A stretch of 12,371 bases of DNA from JBBQYA01 sp038209155. Its GTDB lineage: Bacteria > Bacteroidota > Bacteroidia > Sphingobacteriales > Sphingobacteriaceae. A program made the position numbers and the translations under genes. The notes beneath the pieces were generated by a model. It saw nothing but the letters and a program-made list of their open reading frames with translations, made no database searches and was not told the DNA's origin. Where the stretch lies: NCBI GenBank assembly GCA_038209155.1, contig JBBQYA010000082.1:1-12371 (forward strand), given 5' to 3'. Shown here piece after piece: positions 7,179 to 12,371 of this stretch (position 1 is its first letter; each line of letters opens with the position of its first letter).

Positions 7179-8717
7179 TTAAAAGGCACTATTTTTTTTT
7201 GGAAAATTATTTTGAACAGTGTATAATTCATTGCGTCTGTCAGTAAGTGTGCGCACGGATCCATAGTAGTGTAAATCCTTTAGTAAATCAAGGTCAACAT
7301 CAACAATTAAAGTCATTTCGGCATTTGGAGTGGCTTCTGATTTTATAGAATCGTGTGGGAAACTAAAATCAGAAGGTGTAAATACCGCAGATCTTGCATA
7401 TTGAATATCCATATTATGCACCTTAGGTAAATTGCCAACACTTCCTGCAATCGCAACGAAACATTCATTCTCTATAGCACGAGCCATAGCACACAAGCGG
7501 ACACGCATATAACCGCTTTGAGTATCTGTTGAGAAAGGAACAAAAAGAATTTTCATTCCTTCATCTGCAAGTATTCTTGAGAGTTCTGGAAATTCAACAT
7601 CATAACATATAAGAATTCCTATTTTTCCACAATCTGTTTCATAAGTCTGTAGAAAATTACCTCCAGACATTCCCCATGAGGTTTTTTCATCTGGTGTTAC
7701 ATGGATCTTTTCGTATTGTTCTGTCAATCCGTTTCTATGGCATAGAAACCCTATGTTCAAAAGTTTTCCATTTCGGATGTATGGCATACTTCCAGTAATA
7801 ATATTTGCATTATATTTTATAGCAAATTCAACAAATTTTTGCTTAAGTTTTTGTGTGTAATCAGCAAGTTTACGCACAGCTTCTGATGCCACCATATGAT
7901 TATATTCAGCCATTAGTGGAGCATGAAAATACTCAGGAAATAAAATAAAATCGCATTCGTATCCAGAAGCTGCATCTACAAAAAATTCTATTTGTTCGCA
8001 TACTGCATCAAAGTCTTTGAACGAACGCATTTGCCATTGAATTAATCCGAGGCGAACATTTGATATTTTATTTCCAATTAATTTTTTTTTGGTTTCATAA
8101 TATATATTATTCCATTCTATAAGTGCAGCATAGTCTAAAGATTCAGAATCTCCCGGCATATAATCTTTTAAGATTTTTATTAGATGAAAATCGTTAGATA
8201 ACTGAAAGGATAATGTGGGGTCATAAATTTCTTTTGCCTTAACTTTTTCTATGTATTGTTTGGTTGAAAGTGTAGCGGCAAACTGACTAAAATTTGGTAG
8301 CCTTCCTCCAGCTATTATTGATTTAAGATTTAATTTTTCACATAATTCCTTCCTTGCATTATAGAGCCTTCTAGCTAATCTTTTACCTCGATAATTAGGT
8401 TGTATAAAAACTTCAATTCCATATAAAACTGTTCCAAATGGATCATGGGTTGAAAAAGTATAGTTTCCTGTAATTTGCTCATAATTATGATCATCACCGA
8501 AACGTGCATAATCAACAATAATTGATAAAGCAACACCAACTACTTTATCATTTGCTTTCACACAAATCTGACCCTCAGGAAAAATTGTTAATAAATTTAG
8601 AATACGCTCTTCTTTCCAGTATGCTCCCCATATCTCATAAGCTTTAATCATACTTTCCTTTAAGTCGAGGTAATCCTCAATTCTAAGATTTACTATTTCT
8701 ACTTTTAAATTATTCAT
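7179..8717 (-). CDS. GNAT acetyltransferase - carbon-nitrogen hydrolase (nitrilase superfamily) fusion
   Basis: Two-domain cytoplasmic enzyme of 512 residues. Residues ~1-210 form a GNAT N-acetyltransferase-like domain; the acetyl-CoA loop region reads QPNYRGKRLARRLYN (106-120). Residues ~220-500 form a nitrilase-superfamily amidase domain with the full Glu-Lys-Cys triad: E262 in LFPEYF, K337 in YEKIHVTPDE and nucleophile C371 in ILICYDVEFPE. This fusion is a known bacterial architecture (from memory, the NAT-fused branch of the nitrilase superfamily); the substrate is not established. Both halves look intact. One can imagine linked acylation and deacylation of an amine or amino acid amide, but that is inference. 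The ATG at 8717 places the GNAT fold immediately at the N-terminus. The tail crosses a run of nine A on the coding strand (7192-7200). Gaps of 311 bp downstream and 142 bp upstream suggest a single-gene transcript. Confidence 0.92.
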   Translation of the reverse strand: MNNLKVEIVNLRIEDYLDLKESMIKAYEIWGAYWKEERILNLLTIFPEGQICVKANDKVVGVALSIIVDYARFGDDHNYEQITGNYTFSTHDPFGTVLYGIEVFIQPNYRGKRLARRLYNARKELCEKLNLKSIIAGGRLPNFSQFAATLSTKQYIEKVKAKEIYDPTLSFQLSNDFHLIKILKDYMPGDSESLDYAALIEWNNIYYETKKKLIGNKISNVRLGLIQWQMRSFKDFDAVCEQIEFFVDAASGYECDFILFPEYFHAPLMAEYNHMVASEAVRKLADYTQKLKQKFVEFAIKYNANIITGSMPYIRNGKLLNIGFLCHRNGLTEQYEKIHVTPDEKTSWGMSGGNFLQTYETDCGKIGILICYDVEFPELSRILADEGMKILFVPFSTDTQSGYMRVRLCAMARAIENECFVAIAGSVGNLPKVHNMDIQYARSAVFTPSDFSFPHDSIKSEATPNAEMTLIVDVDLDLLKDLHYYGSVRTLTDRRNELYTVQNNFPKKNSAF

Positions 8718-8859
8718 ATTAATTTATTTGTTAATGAAATGTAAGAAGAAAATTTTAACAGCATTTCCTTTTTCTGCAACGGTGATTATTTCTAATTCTT
8801 CAAAATAAAACAGCCTTTGATACTTTTAAAAAAAGAGTTTAATATTCAGTTTTTTGATT

Positions 8860-10158
8860 TCATCTATTAATTATTACTCTCACATCATTATTCAATTTTG
8901 TTTTCATCCAATTTTGTATTTGCTTTTTTTCCTTAGACGATGGATTCTTTTTGAACTGAAGATAAGCAATGTATAAGGTGTCTGGCTTTTTTTTTGTTTC
9001 TATGGAGTGAAGAAGAGAAAACGTAATGTTTGTCAATTGAGGATACAAGGCATTTGCTTCTTTAATAATTTGATTTTTTTGGTGAACAATGGTATTTATA
9101 CTATCAAGTTTTGATTTTGCTATTTGAATTTCTTTATCTTTTTCAACTAAAAGACTATTGATTTGATTCACTTGTTCGTTGTCTTCATTTCCATCTAGGT
9201 AAGCAAAGCCTTGTTTAATTTCCAATTTGGCATCCGGCAAATCGTAATTTTTTAATTTGGATTGGAGTTCTTTGATTTTTATGGTGTCAATTTCCTCGCC
9301 TCCATAAACTAGTATAATAGATTTCTTTTTTGGCTCTATAGTTTTTTTCAATATATAATCATTAGCAATTGTACACTCTAGGTCGACAAAGCGATTTGCA
9401 TTTTTTGAGAATTTATTTTGTTGCACAATATCGTAACCAAAATATATACTTGGAAGCAAAGTAATAATTACAACAACCCAAACAATCCGCTTTGCTTTTG
9501 TCTCATCATCCGCATTGGATGTGTCATGAAGAGGATATTTAAGAAGGCGAACTGTAATTAAAGTGGCCAATGCAATAAATACGGTATTGATAAAGAAAAG
9601 ATAAATGGCACCAAAGAAATAATAAAATTGCAGTGTTGCCAAACCATATCCTGCTGTACAAAGGGGAGGCATAAGTGCAGTTGCGATAGCTACACCCGGA
9701 ATTACGTTTCCTTTTTGCTTGCTTGATGTTGCAAGTATTCCGGCTAATCCGCCAAAAAATGCAATGAGTACATCATAAATATTGGGGGATGTTCGAGCGA
9801 GGATTTCGGAGTGAGCATCACTTATAGGAGAGATAAGAAAAAAAATTGTAGATGTTGCTAAACCTACTATAGCAGCTAAAAGATAATTGGATAATGATTT
9901 TTTCAAAAGTGTAAGATCATTGATACCTATTCCAAGTCCTAGACCCATAATGGGTCCCATTATTGGCGAAATAAGCATCGCACCAATAATTACAGCGGTG
10001 GAGTTTACATTCAATCCAAGGGACGCAATCAAGATGGCAAAAACTAATATCCAAAGATTAGTTCCTTTAAACACAACTCCTTTTTCAATACTATCAATGA
10101 CAGTTCGATGATTTTCTTTCTCGTTTTTTAGTTTAAAGTTGTCAAGGAAGTTTTTCAT
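8860..10158 (-). CDS. DUF389 family membrane protein with C-terminal coiled-coil extension
   Basis: Integral membrane protein of 432 residues whose first ~245 residues are the DUF389 domain. The family hallmark NSTAVIIGAMLISPIMGP lies at 52-69 and is followed by a Gly-rich helix (72-79) and P154/P164-P165 in later helices. About seven membrane segments are apparent (near 35-55, 57-79, 91-110, 126-145, 153-175, 178-205 and 224-243). After the last helix comes a soluble region: a charged portion (250-325), a probable coiled coil (326-368) and a small C-terminal module (375-432). The function of DUF389 is unknown; transport or membrane sensing is only a guess. The soluble tail faces one compartment and may bind a partner or oligomerise. 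The ATG at 10158 gives a short charged N-terminus before the first helix. The 479-bp region upstream suggests its own promoter. Confidence 0.9.
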   Translation of the reverse strand: MKNFLDNFKLKNEKENHRTVIDSIEKGVVFKGTNLWILVFAILIASLGLNVNSTAVIIGAMLISPIMGPIMGLGLGIGINDLTLLKKSLSNYLLAAIVGLATSTIFFLISPISDAHSEILARTSPNIYDVLIAFFGGLAGILATSSKQKGNVIPGVAIATALMPPLCTAGYGLATLQFYYFFGAIYLFFINTVFIALATLITVRLLKYPLHDTSNADDETKAKRIVWVVVIITLLPSIYFGYDIVQQNKFSKNANRFVDLECTIANDYILKKTIEPKKKSIILVYGGEEIDTIKIKELQSKLKNYDLPDAKLEIKQGFAYLDGNEDNEQVNQINSLLVEKDKEIQIAKSKLDSINTIVHQKNQIIKEANALYPQLTNITFSLLHSIETKKKPDTLYIAYLQFKKNPSSKEKKQIQNWMKTKLNNDVRVIINR

Positions 10159-10637
10159 AGTTAAGAAAAATTACTTTCAGAGATTGAGTATTAGAAATTG
10201 GATTTGAATATTTAACACAATTTTTATGAATTTGAGCAAATAGTAAAAAGCTAAAAATTATTTTAACCAGCACGCTTATGTTTTAGCTCTTCGTATTTCT
10301 AAGAAGCTTTAGCAAATTATTCTCCGTTTTAAATCTTGTATTTCCCGATAACTATTTAATATGATTATTTTTAGATTTACTAATGCATCATCTTTGTGAT
10401 AATATTTCATTTGTTAAACCATAGCTTATCTAATCATACTTTTCAATTAAAAAACAATTATTATACAATGTTTTTAAAAGAATAATTCAGAAAGTTTACA
10501 AAAAAACTCAGTTTTTTTCTTAATTAAAAAATTAGTTTAATATTACAGGACTTAACTTTTACGAGTTTTTAAAGCCAATTTCAGAAAATCATAACAGAAA
10601 AAAAGGCTGGCAATTATCAATTATGTAATAGTAAACC
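10159..10637. other. 479-bp intergenic region with inverted repeats
   Basis: No credible gene on either strand. It must carry the DUF389 promoter and leader and the end of the HPF transcript (both - strand). Seen: AGCTAAAA (10249-10256) and TTTTAGCT (10281-10288), perfect 8-base arms around 24 bases; a further partial partner, AAGCTTTAGC, at 10304-10313; and a 19-base palindrome A7-CT-C-AG-T7 at 10500-10518. The first group lies about 90-155 bases before the DUF389 start and could fold in its leader. No motif identifies a known riboswitch or small RNA. Confidence 0.5.
10500..10518 (-). terminator. Possible weak terminator or protein site downstream of the HPF gene
   Basis: A perfect 19-base palindrome: seven A, CT, a central C, AG, seven T. 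On the - strand it reads as an A-rich arm, a tiny centre and a T tract, 120 bases after the HPF stop. The stem has only two G-C pairs near the tip and a tight loop, so it would be a weak terminator. A DNA-binding site is equally possible. Confidence 0.25.
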
Positions 10638-10952
10638 TTAATGGTTTTTTAATTTCCCAAGTGTAGTATCAAGCAAACTTTTTAATTTTCCCAATGCAAC
10701 TTTTACTGCCTCTTGTATTGTATCGCCATGAGCGGTAACTGCAATTGGCTGCATTCCTTCAAGTCGTGCCTCCATCATACAACGCTTCTCGTTTATTCCA
10801 TTTTTGTGACTGTTTTCATCGTTTAAGTGTACTTCTATTCGAGTAATTTGATTATTAAATCTTTTTAAATTTTCAGCAATCGTGCTTTCTACTAAACTGC
10901 TTAGTTCTTCAGTTCCTGTTATATTGTTATCTGAGTTTATTTGTATGGTCAT
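10638..10952 (-). CDS. Short HPF/RaiA family ribosome-associated (hibernation) protein
   Basis: Small cytoplasmic protein of 104 residues related to the sigma-54 modulation / S30AE family, which binds the small ribosomal subunit during starvation and blocks mRNA and tRNA binding. Seen: an N-terminal beta strand (TIQINSDNNI), a helix (about 15-32), the strand and turn ITRIEVHLNDEN (36-47), the strand KRCMMEARLEG (56-66), AVTAHGDTIQEAV (71-83) and a final basic helix to residue 104. It is the short form without the C-terminal dimerisation domain of long HPF. Several bacteria have such a divergent paralogue besides the main HPF. The ATG at 10952 starts directly at the first strand. It lies 84 bp downstream of the baeRF gene on the same strand, so the two may be co-transcribed and co-regulated under stress. 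Direct ribosome binding is inferred from family. Confidence 0.87.
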   Translation of the reverse strand: MTIQINSDNNITGTEELSSLVESTIAENLKRFNNQITRIEVHLNDENSHKNGINEKRCMMEARLEGMQPIAVTAHGDTIQEAVKVALGKLKSLLDTTLGKLKNH

Positions 10953-11036
10953 GACGGTTTATTTTTTTCAGTATTTGAGTAAGATTTTCAGTGGAATAAT
11001 TTTATTTATTTAAAAAAGTCAATAGTTTAATTAATA

Positions 11037-12188
11037 TTAATATCGAAATACACTTGCTAAACCTGTATTTGTAGGCATTTTTTCTTTTGGAATAACCATT
11101 ACTTTGCCTCCCATCTTCGTTACTAATTCACCTAGGTCATCTAATAAATCATCCATTTCAGGGTTTTCTAAATCACCTTTTTGAATACTTCCTGTGTCAT
11201 TAATTATTTTTCCTGAAATTTGGCGGTCGGATTCAATCATAAGCGTCTCTATCCTCCCCGCTGCTGCTGCTTTAGCTACCTCACTTATACTATCACTACC
11301 TGTACCTTTTGATTTTGCTTGTTGGAAAATATCACAAACTTTATCGATGATTTCATTATAATAAGGCTCCATAACTTTCCATGCACGTTTCACCAATTCG
11401 TTCTTATCCACAGACTTTGGGTTTACATCAATACCAATAGGTAACAATGAAGGAATGTTGCTTACCTTTCGAAAAAGGTGGTGATGCTCTGGTAGTGCTG
11501 CCAGAATAAGTGGTAAGCCAGAATTACTAGAATAATGATCGTTTAATGTTTTTCCAACAAAGCGAAAAAATCTTTCAGCATCAATATCCATTTCATCTGC
11601 TTTTCCACCTTGCCCATGATGCATGTTATTGCGTCCGCCACCTACACCTCCATAGGAAGCAACTGTTGTATTTTTTTCAGTTAATTCATCCCCTAATGCT
11701 TCATCTATATTTTTTGGAATGTCTATATCAAATACGATTTCTGTCATAGAATATCTATTTCCTTCATATAAATGGTAATCATGTAGACTTAAACCTAAAA
11801 CATAATAGCGATCTACAGAATGTAAATAATTACGTAATGGTTTTGTATGAAAGCTGTCAGCAACTATAGCTAATTCTTCAGTAAATACAGGTAAGCCTAT
11901 AGTTTTAAAAGTGCCAGCTTTGTTGAACACAGCAAGTCCATCTAATGTATATCTCCAAAACTCCTCATTAATTGCAAGTTCTTCAAGTGGTTGTAATAGT
12001 ATTGCAGCTTCTATGGCAGAATATTTTTGAAGCAGTGATTTCTCTATTTTTTTTATTAAGTTTTTAAAAAGGATAGGATCTTTAAGATTTTCAGGATGAA
12101 TACGGTGCGTGGGCATATAAAGTGATATGCATGGTCCAGAATTTATATTCAATAATTCTCGCATCACCTCTTTAGTAAGTATATTCAT
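11037..12188 (-). CDS. Bacterial archaeo-eukaryotic release factor-like protein (baeRF family 3)
   Basis: Cytoplasmic protein of 383 residues resembling the bacterial eRF1/Pelota-like families (baeRF). Seen: N-terminal PCISLYMPTHR (19-29) and DPILFKNLIKK (37-47), typical for this group; a middle domain with DGLAVF (83-88) and DRYYVLGLSLHDYHLYEG (126-143); a Gly-His-rich loop with HGQGG (191-195) at the position where a release-factor catalytic loop would sit; and a C-terminal domain ending GGKVMVIP...MPTNTGLASVFRY, a typical family ending. eRF1-like proteins act on peptidyl-tRNA in the ribosome through a GGQ loop; the family role in bacteria is thought to be ribosome rescue or stress but is unproven. 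Length is normal and the start ATG at 12188 precedes the conserved N-terminus by ~18 residues. It sits 55 bp after a probable upstream gene end and 84 bp before the HPF gene, which supports a ribosome-related role. Confidence 0.85.
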   Translation of the reverse strand: MNILTKEVMRELLNINSGPCISLYMPTHRIHPENLKDPILFKNLIKKIEKSLLQKYSAIEAAILLQPLEELAINEEFWRYTLDGLAVFNKAGTFKTIGLPVFTEELAIVADSFHTKPLRNYLHSVDRYYVLGLSLHDYHLYEGNRYSMTEIVFDIDIPKNIDEALGDELTEKNTTVASYGGVGGGRNNMHHGQGGKADEMDIDAERFFRFVGKTLNDHYSSNSGLPLILAALPEHHHLFRKVSNIPSLLPIGIDVNPKSVDKNELVKRAWKVMEPYYNEIIDKVCDIFQQAKSKGTGSDSISEVAKAAAAGRIETLMIESDRQISGKIINDTGSIQKGDLENPEMDDLLDDLGELVTKMGGKVMVIPKEKMPTNTGLASVFRY

Positions 12189-12243
12189 ATATTTTTTATT
12201 TTAAGGATCTTTTTATTTTTTAAAAGCAAATTCTTATTTGTAT

Positions 12244-12371
12244 CTAATTTAGTTTAAGTGATAAGTGTATTCTACAATCACTCTGATTAAGCATTTTATT
12301 CAGGGCACTTTTAATTTGTTTAAAGAAGGCTTTTACTGTAATTTCTGAAGAATCACCATTAATTTCTTTTA
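12244..12371 (-). CDS. Probable C-terminal fragment of an unidentified gene, cut by the window edge
   Basis: On the - strand one frame stays open from the window edge for 41 codons to TAG at 12244-12246, while the other two - strand frames hit stops early. The peptide starts KEINGDSSEITVKAF and ends SDCRIHLSLKLN; its mix of charged and aliphatic residues looks like ordinary protein. It would end 55 bp before the baeRF start on the same strand, a spacing compatible with an operon. I do not recognise the family and the stretch is too short to exclude a chance frame. Confidence 0.35.
   Translation of the reverse strand, partial: KEINGDSSEITVKAFFKQIKSALNKMLNQSDCRIHLSLKLN

Noticed and set aside
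7079..7264. 61-codon - strand frame at the end of the GNAT-nitrilase gene
   Set aside because: Overlaps the real gene in another frame on the same strand; composition looks random.
9887..10111. 74-codon + strand frame inside the DUF389 gene
   Set aside because: Antisense shadow of the conserved membrane helices.
11546..11749. 67-codon + strand frame inside the baeRF gene
   Set aside because: Antisense shadow rich in His, Leu and Phe produced by the Gly/His-rich loop region.

Overview
The window is strongly AT-rich, with weak or absent Shine-Dalgarno sequences and several Bacteroidota-type proteins: a PafA-like phosphatase, signal peptides ending in Ala-Gln-Glu, a TrpB2-class synthase and a GNAT-nitrilase fusion. 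A Bacteroidota chromosome is the best reading. I cannot resolve the class. I see no tRNA, rRNA, CRISPR array or insertion sequence.

Left part, + strand (1-5493). The window opens inside a PafA-like alkaline phosphatase; only the C-terminal 349 codons are present. After 130 bp comes a pair of overlapping genes for exported proteins. The first has two retropepsin-like aspartic protease domains in one chain. The second has a signal peptide, about 120 residues of unknown type and four AMPK-type glycogen-binding domains with no catalytic domain. A 469-bp, very AT-rich gap with several perfect inverted repeats precedes a stand-alone TrpB2-type tryptophan synthase beta subunit, which ends at a strong intrinsic terminator.

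Right part, all on the - strand (5638-12371). Read in the direction of transcription, from the right edge: the probable last 41 codons of an unidentified gene, a bacterial archaeo-eukaryotic release-factor-like protein (baeRF family 3), a short HPF/RaiA ribosome-hibernation protein, a DUF389 membrane protein with a coiled-coil tail, a GNAT-carbon-nitrogen hydrolase fusion, and a CPA1-type cation/proton antiporter. This antiporter converges on the TrpB2 gene. The baeRF and HPF genes are 84 bp apart and look like a ribosome stress pair. The other genes are spaced by 142 to 479 bp and probably have their own promoters.

The two points most worth follow-up are the translationally coupled pair of retropepsin-tandem and four-glycogen-binding-domain proteins, and the baeRF-HPF pair. 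The inverted repeats upstream of the TrpB2 gene, including a 7-bp stem closed by a GCAA tetraloop, are the clearest non-coding signals.
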